Shown here: in pieces, positions 25,239 to 34,032 of the stretch | How the letters are laid out: each line of letters starts with the position of its first letter | Position numbering within the stretch: the stretch's first letter is position 1 | From: Flavobacterium panici | GTDB taxonomy: Bacteria; Bacteroidota; Bacteroidia; Flavobacteriales; Flavobacteriaceae | Length of the DNA: 64,000 nt | Direction of reading: 5' to 3' | Assembly: GCF_903819335.1 (NCBI RefSeq) | Contig: NZ_CAIJDE010000063.1 | Location: 62,001 to 126,000, forward strand | Translations under genes and position numbers: made by a program | The notes under the pieces: generated by a model | The model's input: the letters and a program-made list of their open reading frames with translations, nothing else | The model's database searches: none | Told to the model about the DNA's origin: nothing

Positions 25239-26003
25239 ATGAATCAAAAAGAACTCAAAGAATTTCTCGACGAGAAAGTCATTCAATATAACAATCAGGA
25301 TTTTATCGAAAGTGATCCTGTACAGATTCCACATTTATTTTCCCAAAAAGAAGATATCGAAATTGCAGGATTCTTAAGCGCATCAATCGCTTGGGGAAAT
25401 CGAAAAATGATTATCAAAAATTCACACAAAATGATGGAATTAATGGGCAATACGCCTTACGATTTCGTTATGTCACACTCTGAAGATAATTTAGCTGATT
25501 TAGAAAACTTCGTTCACCGAACTTTCAACGGAAAAGATTTCGGCGGATTCATTAAAGGTTTACAACACATTTACAAAAACCACAACGGACTAGAAGCTGT
25601 TTTTGCCAAAAATCAGGAAAAAGACAGTCTGCAGAAAAGCATAAGCGAGTTCAAAAAGATATTTTTCGAAATCGATCATTTAGCACGAACTCAAAAACAT
25701 ATTTCAGATCCGCTGAATAATTCTGCTGCAAAACGCATCAACATGTATTTACGCTGGATGGTTCGTCAAGACACAAAAGGCGTCGATTTAGGAATCTGGA
25801 AAACAATTTCAGCTTCTGCATTATCTTGTCCACTTGATGTACATTCCGGAAATGTTGCCCGCAAACTAGGAATTCTTTCGCGAAAGCAAAATGATGCAAA
25901 AGCTTTACTGGAATTAGATACACAACTTCGTAAAATGGACGCTGCAGATCCTGTAAAATACGATTTTGCTTTGTTTGGTTTAGGCGTTTTTGAAGGTTTT
26001 TAA
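25239..26003 (+). CDS. TIGR02757 / DUF2400 family protein
   Basis: The 254-residue protein matches the TIGR02757 family: PVQIPHLFSQKEDIEIAGF, SASIAWGNRKMIIKNSHKMM, LGIWKTISASALSCPLDVHS and the closing DPVKYDFALFGLGVFEGF. The function of the family is not known; the protein is widespread in Bacteroidetes, and the C-terminal part with the HSGNVARKLGIL segment looks like a helix-hairpin-helix type fold, which is inference. It is a stand-alone gene with a repeat-bearing spacer on each side. Confidence 0.85.
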   Translation: MNQKELKEFLDEKVIQYNNQDFIESDPVQIPHLFSQKEDIEIAGFLSASIAWGNRKMIIKNSHKMMELMGNTPYDFVMSHSEDNLADLENFVHRTFNGKDFGGFIKGLQHIYKNHNGLEAVFAKNQEKDSLQKSISEFKKIFFEIDHLARTQKHISDPLNNSAAKRINMYLRWMVRQDTKGVDLGIWKTISASALSCPLDVHSGNVARKLGILSRKQNDAKALLELDTQLRKMDAADPVKYDFALFGLGVFEGF

Positions 26004-26040
26004 GCTTTAAAGTTATACATTTTATTTAAGGTTTCGTGCT

Positions 26041-26106
26041 GTCAGGCTGAGCGAAGTCGAAGCCCTCATTCCAATTGGAACGCTCTTCGACTTCGCTCAG
26101 AGTGAC
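26041..26106. repeat. REP-like hairpin with the CTTCGACTTCGCTCAG word
   Basis: A left arm at 26041-26065 is identical to the left arm at 12235-12259, and a partly diverged right arm lies at 26082-26106. Between them is the palindrome TTCCAATTGGAA (26069-26080). Confidence 0.8.
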
Positions 26107-26167
26107 AAACAAAGCAACAAAACGTTATCTAAAATTACAAAATCAACAAAAAACCATCATTTTAACG

Positions 26168-26175
26168 TACATTTG
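26168..26175 (+). promoter_or_regulatory. -7 element for the DEAD-box helicase gene
   Basis: TACATTTG matches TAnnTTTG and lies about 12 bp before the first start codon, so the mRNA leader would be very short. No TTG -33 box is obvious in the spacer. Confidence 0.45.
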
Positions 26176-26186
26176 CACAAAATTTA

Positions 26187-27545
26187 ATGCAAATGAGCAC
26201 TTTCGAAAAATTCAATCTCCCAAAATCATTACAAAAAGCTGTTGACGAATTAGGCTTTGTTACGCCTACTCCTATTCAGGAAAAATCTTTCTCTGTAATC
26301 ATGTCTGGACGTGATATGATGGGAATTGCGCAAACCGGAACCGGTAAAACATTTGCCTATTTACTGCCTCTTTTAAAGCTTTATAAGTTTACCAATACCA
26401 ATACACCAAAAATTGTTGTACTTGTTCCAACTCGTGAATTAGTTGTTCAGGTTGTTGAAGAAGTGGAGAAATTAACCGCATATATGTCGGTTAAAACACT
26501 TGGTATTTATGGAGGAGTAAACATCAATACACAAAAAAAAGCCGTTTACGAAGGTGTCGATATTTTAGTTGGAACTCCGGGTCGTACAATGGATTTAGCG
26601 CTTGACGCTGTTGTTCGTTTTGATGAAACTCAAAAATTAGTAATTGACGAATTTGACGAAATGCTGAATCTTGGTTTCAGACCACAGCTGACTTCACTTT
26701 TAGCGATGATGAAAACCAAACGTCAAAATATATTGTTCTCTGCAACCATGACAGATGAAGTTGATGATATATTAAATGATTATTTTGATTTTCCGGAAGA
26801 AGTTACCCTTGCAGCATCGGGAACACCCCTTGAAAAAATCACTCAGGTTATATACAATGTTCCAAACTTCAATACAAAAGTAAATCTGCTGAAACATTTA
26901 TTGCAAAACGACGAAAGCATGGATCGTGTTTTGGTTTTCGTAAACAATAAAAAGATTTCGGATATGCTGCACACACGCATTGAAGAAGATTTTGAAGGTC
27001 AGTTTGGTGTAATTCACTCGAATAAATCTCAAAATTATCGTTTGAGTACAATGGCAGAATTTCAGGAAGGAAATCTTCGCGGTTTAATCACAACTGATAT
27101 TATGGCGAGAGGTTTGGATATTTCTAATATCTCACACGTAATCAACTTCGAACTTCCGGAAGAACCAGAATTATACATGCACAGAATTGGTCGTACAGGA
27201 CGTGCAGACGCAACGGGAACGGCGATTAGTTTTGTAACTCCAAGAGAAGAGGAATTTAAAATTGAAGTCGAAGTTTTAATGAACCAGGAACTTGATATCA
27301 CTGATTTTCCTGAAGAAGTGGAAGTTTCAACAAAATTAATCGAGCCTGAAAAAGACAAACAGCCTATTAAGTTTTTAATGAAAAAAGTAAAACTCGAAGG
27401 AGACGGAGCTTTTCATGAAAAATCTAAAAAGAATAAAAAAGTCAATTTAGGAGGTCCTTCAAAAACAAAAAAGAAAACCCACGGTTCTGTCAATCGAAAT
27501 ATGTTGAAAACGAGAGATAAGAAGAGGAAAGACAACAATAAATAA
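26187..27545 (+). CDS. DEAD-box RNA helicase (motif II reads DEFD)
   Basis: This 452-residue superfamily 2 helicase unwinds RNA with ATP. Motifs visible are the Q motif (PTPIQEKSF), I (AQTGTGKT, 48-55), Ia (VPTRELV), Ib (VGTPGR), II (DEFD, 154-157), III (SAT, 185-187) and VI (HRIGRTGR). Motif II has phenylalanine where DEAD has alanine; the two aspartates and the glutamate are intact, so ATP hydrolysis is plausible. The C-terminus is a lysine-rich tail (KKNKKVNLGG, TKKKTHGSV) that probably contacts RNA. The start is either 26187 or 26193. A terminator follows. Confidence 0.93.
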   Translation: MQMSTFEKFNLPKSLQKAVDELGFVTPTPIQEKSFSVIMSGRDMMGIAQTGTGKTFAYLLPLLKLYKFTNTNTPKIVVLVPTRELVVQVVEEVEKLTAYMSVKTLGIYGGVNINTQKKAVYEGVDILVGTPGRTMDLALDAVVRFDETQKLVIDEFDEMLNLGFRPQLTSLLAMMKTKRQNILFSATMTDEVDDILNDYFDFPEEVTLAASGTPLEKITQVIYNVPNFNTKVNLLKHLLQNDESMDRVLVFVNNKKISDMLHTRIEEDFEGQFGVIHSNKSQNYRLSTMAEFQEGNLRGLITTDIMARGLDISNISHVINFELPEEPELYMHRIGRTGRADATGTAISFVTPREEEFKIEVEVLMNQELDITDFPEEVEVSTKLIEPEKDKQPIKFLMKKVKLEGDGAFHEKSKKNKKVNLGGPSKTKKKTHGSVNRNMLKTRDKKRKDNNK

Positions 27546-27558
27546 AATTCCAATAAAA

Positions 27559-27599
27559 AAATTCCAAATACCAATTTTATAAGTTGGAATTTGGAATTT
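27559..27599 (+). terminator. Terminator of the helicase gene
   Basis: A 16-bp stem with one mismatch (27559-27574 with 27584-27599) is followed by a T-run. The A-run on the left could also end the convergent lactonase gene. Confidence 0.75.
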
Positions 27600-27620
27600 T
27601 TTTATTGAAATTTTCTAAGT

Positions 27621-28733
27621 TTATATTTTCGTAAAAACCAGCCCTACAGGCGAACACAATTGAATTCGTTTTCCTGTATCTGTAATTTTTCCTGTTGCGA
27701 TATCTCTTTTAAAAATAACAATGTCATTAGTATATTGATGACCTACCAAAAGGTAATTTCCTGTTGGGTCAATAGAAAAATCTCTTGGGCCTTTTCCTAA
27801 AGTGCTTTGCTGTTCTACTAATTCAATACTTCCGTTTTTAAGGATTTTATATACTGAAATTGCATTAGCATCTACACGATCAGAAACATATAAAAAGTTT
27901 CCGTCAGGTGAGATTTTTATGGCTGCTGCGCCAGTTCCGCCTTTAAAACCTTTTGGTAAAATGCTGGTTTCGGCAATTACTTTTAAACTTCCGGCTTTAT
28001 CGTAGCTAAAAGTTGTCAGCGTACCATCTAATTCCTGAACTAAATAAACAAATTTTCCGTCTTTACTAAAAGTTAAATGTCTTGGACCGCTTCCTGGTTT
28101 AACGTCAACACTTCCTTTTAAAGTCAGGATTTCGTTTTTAGACGCAGGATTATATTTGTAAATAAACACTTTATCTAAACCTAAATCATTAGAAAGCACA
28201 AACTTTTTATCTGGAGAAAAAACCACCATATGCACATGCGCTTTTTCCTGACGCGCCGCGTTTGGTCCTTTTCCTTCGTGCTGAATCAATTGCTGTACTT
28301 CAGAAATACTTCCATCTGTATTCTTTTTATAAACTACTATATTTCCGCCTGAATAATTGGCAACAATTACATTTTTATCATCATTTATCAAGTGGCAAGG
28401 ATCTGCTCCCAACGCATCATTTTTATTCAAAAAATTAATTTTTCCAGATGCAGAATCATATCCAAATGCACTTACCGTACTTTGCGTTCCGTTTTCGTTT
28501 ACCGCATAAATAAATTTATTATCTGCCGAAACCGATAAATAACTCGGACTCACTACATTTTCTGAAGAGCTTTTAAGTTTAAACTCGCCCGTATTTGCAT
28601 CAAATTCATAAACATAAATTCCGTTACTCTGGCATGTATTCGTATAAGTTCCAACCAAAAGGTTAAATTTATTTTGAGCTTTTGCAGTGGTTAATGCGAA
28701 AGCTGAAAATAATATTAGAGATATTTTTTTCAT
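27621..28733 (-). CDS. Exported lactonase family protein (6-phosphogluconolactonase-like propeller)
   Basis: I start at the ATG at 28733, because it opens a signal peptide (MKKISLILFSAFALTTAKAQ); the frame extends 11 codons further upstream. The 370-residue protein is a seven-bladed beta-propeller of the YbhE/Pgl lactonase family, seen in FNLLVGTYTNTCQSNGIYVY, SPSYLSVSADNKFIYAVNE, GPRHLTFSKDGKFVYLVQE and the late IDPTGNYLLVGHQYTNDI. Cytoplasmic members hydrolyse 6-phosphogluconolactone; a secreted member acting on a periplasmic lactone is therefore uncertain. Confidence 0.88.
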   Translation of the reverse strand: MKKISLILFSAFALTTAKAQNKFNLLVGTYTNTCQSNGIYVYEFDANTGEFKLKSSSENVVSPSYLSVSADNKFIYAVNENGTQSTVSAFGYDSASGKINFLNKNDALGADPCHLINDDKNVIVANYSGGNIVVYKKNTDGSISEVQQLIQHEGKGPNAARQEKAHVHMVVFSPDKKFVLSNDLGLDKVFIYKYNPASKNEILTLKGSVDVKPGSGPRHLTFSKDGKFVYLVQELDGTLTTFSYDKAGSLKVIAETSILPKGFKGGTGAAAIKISPDGNFLYVSDRVDANAISVYKILKNGSIELVEQQSTLGKGPRDFSIDPTGNYLLVGHQYTNDIVIFKRDIATGKITDTGKRIQLCSPVGLVFTKI

Positions 28734-28829
28734 AGTTTGTTTTTTTGAATACGCTAAAATACGCAATAATATCTTTTAGATCATTACAAATAAAACCAGA
28801 AAAGTTACATTTTTCAAAAAGGTTTTTCA

Positions 28830-28906
28830 CCATATAAGTTATATAAGTTCATTTAATAAAAGCGTATTACCTCCTGCTTATAATCTCTTATATAACTTAT
28901 ATGGTT
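28830..28906. repeat. 19-bp inverted repeat upstream of the BatA-type gene
   Basis: A perfect 19-bp inverted repeat (28830-28848 with 28888-28906, word ACCATATAAGTTATATAAG) encloses about 39 bp. It lies 95 bp before the BatA-type start codon and 96 bp beyond the divergent lactonase start. Confidence 0.75.
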
Positions 28907-29001
28907 TAACTAAATATTGCCTATCTGGTTTAATTAAAAATTTGTATTTTTGACCAGCATCTTCGTGAAAAATAAAAGTAGCGAAGTAAATCGAAGCCAG
29001 A

Positions 29002-30930
29002 ATGCACTTTAAACATCCCGAAATTCTATACTTTCTTTTTTTATTGATTGTTCCAATTTTGGTTCACTTATTTCAATTACGAAGATTTAAAACTTCTTAT
29101 TTTACCAATGTTCGTTTCCTAAAAGAACTGGCAGTTCAGACTCGTAAAAGCTCAAAAATCAAAAAAAGATTATTGCTTGCCACTCGTCTTTTGTTGCTTA
29201 CGTGCGCTATCATTGCATTTGCTCAACCTTTTTTTGAAGCAAAAGACAGCAAAAATGCTTCAAACGAAATGTATATTATTTTAGACAATTCGTTTAGTAT
29301 GCAGGCAAAAGGCAAAAAAGGAGAATTGCTAAAACGTGCCGTTCAGGAATTGCTGGAAAACACGCCCGAAACGGCTCAATTTTCATTGTTGACAAACACA
29401 GAAAATTATTGGAACACCGATATAAAATCATCAAAAACTGCTTTACAGAATCTAAAATACAGTGCAACGCCATTTGAACTTTCGTCAATTATGGCAAAAG
29501 TAAAAGCACATAAATCGGCACATAAAAAAGATATTGTCATTATTTCTGATGCTGTAGGTTTAACTGAAAATGATATTAAAAACATTGATTCTGAAGAAAA
29601 ACCCTATTTCATAATTCCAGAAGCGGAACAAAAAAATAACGTTTCAATTGACAGCGTTTACATCAATCAGACTTTAGAGAATTTCTACGAAATAAGTGTC
29701 AACTTATCAGGCTACGGAGAAGATTTTAAACCTATTTCGACCGCTTTATACAATCAAAATAAACTGATTGCCAAAACAATTATCAATTTTGATGCGAAGA
29801 AAAAGAAAATCAACTTCACGATTCCAAAAGAAGCTTTTCATGGCTATGTTTCTATTGAAGACAATGGTTTAACTTATGATAATAAATTGTTTTTCAGTAT
29901 TTCTAAAAACAGAAAAACAAACGTAATTAGTATTGGTGAACCTGAAAAGAGTAATTTCTTATCGAGGATTTATACTTCTGCTGAATTTAATTATAATAAT
30001 TACTCTATCAGTTCCTTGGATTATAATAGTTTAGAAAAACAAAATACGATAATCCTAAACGAATTAGTTGAAATTCCACAGGCATTACAAACCACATTAA
30101 AAGCATTTGTTTCTAAAGGCGGAAATTTAGTTGTGATTCCTTCTGAAAAAAGTTCGATTTCAAATTTAAACTCCTTTTTAGGAAATTTTGGAAAAGTTCA
30201 GTTTAATACGCTTAAAACAGAAAGTAAACTCATTACCAAAATTAATTTTGATCATCCTTTATTTTCAGGAGTTTTCGAGAATAAAATAACGAATTTCCAA
30301 TATCCAAAAACAAGCAGTGCATTTGATATTTCAAGTCCATATCCGGCGGTTTTATCTTATGAAGATCAAAGTACGTTTGTAACGGCAATTCAAAATCCAA
30401 CGGCTGGAATCACGGTATTTTCGGCACCAATAAATGCTACAAATTCAAATTTTCAGCAATCGCCTTTAATTGTTCCGTTGTTTTATAAAATGGCGCAGAA
30501 CAATCAAAAAACGGGTGTAAATGCTTTAACTATTGGAAATAATCAACCTTATTTTGTTGATGTTTTATTGACAAAAGATGCTATTCTGGAAGTAAAAGGA
30601 ACAGAAGATTCATTTATTCCAATTCAGCAGATTTTGAATAATAAAGTCAAACTAACGTTTAATGATTTCCCGGAAACAGCTGGAAATTACAGCATTTTTG
30701 ACAAAAAAGAATGGGTTGAAAATTTGAGTTTCAATTACAAAAGAACCGAAAGCGATTTGAGTCAGGTAAACACAAATGTTGTTTCTGATTTTAAAACCGC
30801 CGATACGATTTCGACCATTTTTAACACCTTACAAACTGAGCGAACTGACAGCCAAATTTGGAAATGGTTTGTTATCTTTGCACTGTTGTTTTTAGCATTA
30901 GAAATGGCGATTATTAAATTTGTAAAATAA
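29002..30930 (+). CDS. BatA-type protein with N-terminal double membrane domain and VWA domain
   Basis: The 642-residue protein begins with the BatA N-terminal double-transmembrane domain (FKHPEILYFLFLLIVPILVH; second helix about 57-75, LLLATRLLLLTCAIIAF). A von Willebrand A-like domain follows with MIDAS D-x-S-x-S in ILDNSFSMQAKG. A long beta-rich periplasmic part precedes a last membrane helix near the C-terminus (WKWFVIFALLFLALEMAI). Such proteins in Bacteroidetes are linked to Bat aerotolerance or envelope complexes. It precedes the dihydroorotase-like gene by about 180 bp, a neighbourhood I believe is conserved in this group. Confidence 0.88.
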   Translation: MHFKHPEILYFLFLLIVPILVHLFQLRRFKTSYFTNVRFLKELAVQTRKSSKIKKRLLLATRLLLLTCAIIAFAQPFFEAKDSKNASNEMYIILDNSFSMQAKGKKGELLKRAVQELLENTPETAQFSLLTNTENYWNTDIKSSKTALQNLKYSATPFELSSIMAKVKAHKSAHKKDIVIISDAVGLTENDIKNIDSEEKPYFIIPEAEQKNNVSIDSVYINQTLENFYEISVNLSGYGEDFKPISTALYNQNKLIAKTIINFDAKKKKINFTIPKEAFHGYVSIEDNGLTYDNKLFFSISKNRKTNVISIGEPEKSNFLSRIYTSAEFNYNNYSISSLDYNSLEKQNTIILNELVEIPQALQTTLKAFVSKGGNLVVIPSEKSSISNLNSFLGNFGKVQFNTLKTESKLITKINFDHPLFSGVFENKITNFQYPKTSSAFDISSPYPAVLSYEDQSTFVTAIQNPTAGITVFSAPINATNSNFQQSPLIVPLFYKMAQNNQKTGVNALTIGNNQPYFVDVLLTKDAILEVKGTEDSFIPIQQILNNKVKLTFNDFPETAGNYSIFDKKEWVENLSFNYKRTESDLSQVNTNVVSDFKTADTISTIFNTLQTERTDSQIWKWFVIFALLFLALEMAIIKFVK

Positions 30931-30934
30931 AAAT

Positions 30935-31068
30935 AAACACATAGAAACATAGTTTTTAAAACTCTAAAAAGGTGTTTCACTAATTAAAATTCACATAGCT
31001 ATGTGCAAATAATGTGTCATTTATTTTACCTCAGATAAAAAAGAAAAAATCTATGTTTCTATGTGTTT
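30935..31068. repeat. 18-bp inverted repeat with an inner palindrome
   Basis: A perfect 18-bp inverted repeat (30935-30952 with 31051-31068; word AAACACATAGAAACATAG) brackets the spacer, and a palindrome CACATAGCTATGTG sits at 30992-31005. No terminator with a T-run is evident. Confidence 0.75.
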
Positions 31069-31108
31069 AAAAAAATTAAGCCTTCAATTAAAATAAATAT
31101 ATCTACAT

Positions 31109-32359
31109 ATGAAAATAATCATCAAAAGCGCCAAAATTATCGACTCAAAAAGTCCGTTTCATAACCAGACCGTTGATCTTTTAATTGCAGATGGTTTAAT
31201 TGAAAAAATAGGAGTTTCTCTTCCAAATGATGATGCAGAAGTAGTAAGATTCGACGATCTTCATGTTTCTCAGGGATGGTTTGACAGCAGCGTTTCTCTT
31301 GGAGAACCTGGCTATGAAGACAGAGAAACTATTGCAAACGGATTAAATGTTGCAGCAAAAAGCGGCTTTACAGCAATTGCTTTACAGCCGAACTCCTTCC
31401 CGATTATAGACAATCAATCTCAGGTTAATTTTGTAAAAAATAAAGCAAATGGTTTTGCTACAGAAATTTTTCCAATTGGCGCTTTAACAAAAGCCAGCGA
31501 AGGAAAAGATATGGCAGAACTTTATGACATGAAAAAAGCCGGAGCAATTGCTTTTGGAGATTATAACAGAAGTATCGATAATGCTAATTTGCTTAAAATT
31601 GCATTGCAATATGTACAGGATTTTGATGGTTTGGTAATTACTTATTCGCAAGATCCAAACCTAAAAGGAAACGGCGTTGCCAATGAAGGAATCGTTTCGA
31701 CAAGATTAGGTTTGAAAGGAATTCCAAATCTAGCCGAAGAACTTCAAATTTCAAGAAACTTATTTTTACTGGAATATACAGGCGGAAAACTTCATATTCC
31801 GACGATTTCTACAGCAAAATCGGTTCAATTAATTAGAGAAGCTAAAGCAAAAGGGTTAAACGTAACGACAAGTGTTTCTGTACATCATTTGGTTTTAACC
31901 GATGAGAAACTAGACGATTTTGACACGCGTTTTAAAGTGACTCCGCCATTACGAACTGAAGTTGACAGACAGGCTTTACTAAACGGAATTGCGGATGGAA
32001 CTATCGATACCATTACATCAGACCATAATCCGATTGATATTGAATTCAAGAAAATGGAATTTGATACAGCGAAACATGGAACAATTGGATTAGAAAGTGC
32101 TTTTGGAGCTTTATTAACTGTTTTACCGTTAGAAACTGTGGTTGCAAAACTTACTTCAGGAAGAACTGTTTTTGGTCTTGAAAACAACACAATCGAAGAA
32201 GGCGCAAAAGCAAACTTTACTTTCTTTACTCCGGAAGGAAAATCAACTTTTACGAAAGAAAATATTCTTTCAAAATCTAAAAATTCTGCTTTTTTAGGAA
32301 CTGAACTTAAAGGTTCTGTGTACGGAATTTTAAATCAAAATCAACTTGTTACAAAATAA
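31109..32359 (+). CDS. Dihydroorotase homologue lacking most metal ligands
   Basis: The 416-residue protein follows the dihydroorotase fold end to end, but key ligands are changed. The canonical D-x-H-x-H-L-R-E-P-G reads FDSSVSLGEPGYEDRET, so both first histidines are lost. The H-C-E-D position reads TYSQDPNLKGNG. The H-I-C-H-V-S position reads LHIPTISTA. The carboxylate D in FGDYNRSI and the D-H pair in ITSDHNPIDIE are retained, as is SVHHLVLTD. It is therefore probably not a working zinc enzyme. Known inactive dihydroorotase homologues can serve as partners of aspartate transcarbamoylase; this role here is inference. It sits between the BatA-type and Tic20-like genes. Confidence 0.85.
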   Translation: MKIIIKSAKIIDSKSPFHNQTVDLLIADGLIEKIGVSLPNDDAEVVRFDDLHVSQGWFDSSVSLGEPGYEDRETIANGLNVAAKSGFTAIALQPNSFPIIDNQSQVNFVKNKANGFATEIFPIGALTKASEGKDMAELYDMKKAGAIAFGDYNRSIDNANLLKIALQYVQDFDGLVITYSQDPNLKGNGVANEGIVSTRLGLKGIPNLAEELQISRNLFLLEYTGGKLHIPTISTAKSVQLIREAKAKGLNVTTSVSVHHLVLTDEKLDDFDTRFKVTPPLRTEVDRQALLNGIADGTIDTITSDHNPIDIEFKKMEFDTAKHGTIGLESAFGALLTVLPLETVVAKLTSGRTVFGLENNTIEEGAKANFTFFTPEGKSTFTKENILSKSKNSAFLGTELKGSVYGILNQNQLVTK

Positions 32360-32363
32360 TACA

Positions 32364-32690
32364 ATGAACAATACAATCGAAGAAGGAAAATCAATTGCCA
32401 TTACCAGTTACATTTTAATTATTGGCGTTTTGATAGCAATGTCTATGAATTCTGAAAATAAAAATAGTTTTGCGTCTTTTCATATTCGTCAGGCTTTAGG
32501 TTTATCGCTGACATTTATTTCTTTTGGGGCTATAATCAGTAATTTCGACAGTTTTTTCATTACTTTTCCAATGTGGATTTGCATTTCAATTCTTTGGACA
32601 TATGGAATTTTCACTGCTATTCAAGGCCAAATGAAACCGATTCCTTTAGTTGGAAATGTATTTCAAAAATGGTTTAAATCTATAGGGTAA
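32364..32690 (+). CDS. Small DUF4870/Tic20-like membrane protein
   Basis: The start is taken at the ATG at 32364, 4 bp after the dihydroorotase-like stop codon; an in-frame ATG lies 18 bp upstream. The 108-residue protein has three or so membrane helices (ITSYILIIGVLIAM, LGLSLTFISFGAIIS, MWICISILWTYGIFTA), with FASFHIRQALGL between the first two and a short basic C-terminus. The FHIRQALG segment is typical of DUF4870/Tic20-like membrane proteins. It is likely co-transcribed with its upstream neighbour. Confidence 0.75.
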   Translation: MNNTIEEGKSIAITSYILIIGVLIAMSMNSENKNSFASFHIRQALGLSLTFISFGAIISNFDSFFITFPMWICISILWTYGIFTAIQGQMKPIPLVGNVFQKWFKSIG

Positions 32691-32725
32691 TTTAAATTCC
32701 AAATTTTTGAATCCCAAATTCCAAG

Positions 32726-32758
32726 AACTTTGTCAAAGTTTGAAACTTTGACAAAGTT
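32726..32758. repeat. 33-bp near-palindrome (AACTTTGTCAAAG word)
   Basis: A 16-bp arm on each side of a single central base forms an almost perfect palindrome between the Tic20-like and esterase genes. A related word recurs at about 33508-33523. Confidence 0.75.
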
Positions 32759-32810
32759 GAAAACTGAGACTGAGACTGAAACCTAGAACTAACAATTCAC
32801 AATTAAAAAA

Positions 32811-33455
32811 ATGAATCTATCTTTAGAATATAAAATACAAGAACCAAAAGTAATTTTAGATAAAAATCCGTTATTGCTTTTATTACACGGATATGGCAGC
32901 AACGAAGCTGATTTGTTTTCTTTTGCTTCTGAACTTCCTGATAATTATTACATTATTTCGGCCAGAGCGCCTTATAATTTGCAATATGGCGCTTATGCTT
33001 GGTACGCCATCAATTTTGATGCAGATCAAAATAAATTTTCTGATAACGAACAAGCTAAAACTTCGAGAGACGTAATTGCTTCTTTTATTGATGAATTAGT
33101 TGCTAATTATCCAATAGATGCCAATAACGTAACTTTAATTGGATTTAGTCAGGGATCTATTTTGAGTTATTCTGCTGCGCTTTCGTATCCTGAAAAAATT
33201 CAGAGAGTTGTGGCAATGAGTGGTTATTTTAATGAAGAAATTATTAAAGAAGGTTTTGAGAAAAATGACTTTAAAAACCTAAAAATATTCGCTTCACACG
33301 GAACTGTAGATCAGGTTATTCCAATTGAATGGGCGAGAAAAACTCCTGCAATTTTAGAAAAATTAAATATTCCGGTTACTTATAAAGAATATCCTGTTGG
33401 TCATGGTGTAGCTCCACAGAATTTCTTTGATTTTAAGAATTGGCTGGCTTTGTAA
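32811..33455 (+). CDS. Alpha/beta hydrolase, phospholipase/carboxylesterase family
   Basis: The 214-residue protein has the full catalytic triad: S113 in GFSQGS, D167 in SHGTVDQVIPIEW and H198 in PVGHGVAPQN. The oxyanion region is LLLLHGYGSNEADLFSFA near the N-terminus. There is no signal peptide, so it is cytoplasmic. It hydrolyses carboxyl esters or lysophospholipids; the natural substrate is unknown. It follows the Tic20-like gene by 120 bp, with a palindromic element in between. Confidence 0.92.
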   Translation: MNLSLEYKIQEPKVILDKNPLLLLLHGYGSNEADLFSFASELPDNYYIISARAPYNLQYGAYAWYAINFDADQNKFSDNEQAKTSRDVIASFIDELVANYPIDANNVTLIGFSQGSILSYSAALSYPEKIQRVVAMSGYFNEEIIKEGFEKNDFKNLKIFASHGTVDQVIPIEWARKTPAILEKLNIPVTYKEYPVGHGVAPQNFFDFKNWLAL

Positions 33456-33559
33456 GTTTACAGTGTTCAGTCGCAGTTTTCAGTCTTCGTCTGTCAATTG
33501 CAATCTGAAAACTTTGACAAAGTTCTAAGCTGTAAACTGCGACTGAAAACTGTAAACTT
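33454..33559. repeat. 25-bp inverted repeat spanning the gap between the esterase and a lipoprotein gene
   Basis: The words at 33454-33478 and 33535-33559 are inverted repeats with two mismatches. They start in the esterase stop region and end at the stop of the opposite gene, so they span the convergent junction. Confidence 0.7.
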
Positions 33560-33984
33560 TATTCTCCTGTATAAATAATCTTCCCAGCTTTTTTTAAAAC
33601 ATATCCTTTCCAGGGAATCAATTGATAGTCGTCTTTATTCCATGAATCACCTTCAGATTTTCTTTCTAAAATAATGGATTCTTTTTGAGTGTCGAGAAAA
33701 AGTTCGGCTTTGTTTCCATCAAAAATTACGTAGGCAGCGGTTGTATACGTTTTACCTGTTTCTTCTGTATGTGATAGTTTTGTTCCTTCAAAAATTCGGA
33801 TACATTCTTTTTTAAGCGTTGACCAAGTGTATCCTGCAGAACCTTTACATCCGTGTGCATCAGAGTCTCCTCCCACTAGTTTCTTTTCCTGCGGTTCTTT
33901 AACGGTTGTATTTTCCTGAGAAACTTTTTTTGCACAAGAAAATGTCGCAACTGCGATAATCGTAAACAAAAACATCTTTTTCAT
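33559..33984 (-). CDS. Small lipoprotein of unknown function
   Basis: The 141-residue protein has a lipoprotein signal (MKKMFLFTIIAVATFSCAKK, cysteine 17). The rest is a charged domain with GGDSDAHGCKGSAGYTWSTL, where two further cysteines lie within about 16 residues, and a beta-like C-terminus ending in GKIIYTGE. I recognise no family. It lies downstream of the 167-residue gene with a 48-bp gap. Confidence 0.65.
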   Translation of the reverse strand: MKKMFLFTIIAVATFSCAKKVSQENTTVKEPQEKKLVGGDSDAHGCKGSAGYTWSTLKKECIRIFEGTKLSHTEETGKTYTTAAYVIFDGNKAELFLDTQKESIILERKSEGDSWNKDDYQLIPWKGYVLKKAGKIIYTGE

Positions 33985-34032
33985 AAATCCTGTATTTTAA
34001 TGTTGGGTCAAAAAAAATAGGATTATAAAATC

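Noticed and set aside
31109..32359. An active dihydroorotase (pyrC)
   Set aside because: Four of the six metal ligands are replaced.
32726..32758. The palindrome between the Tic20-like and esterase genes as a terminator
   Set aside because: There is no T-run after it, and a related word recurs in another spacer, so it fits a repeat better.
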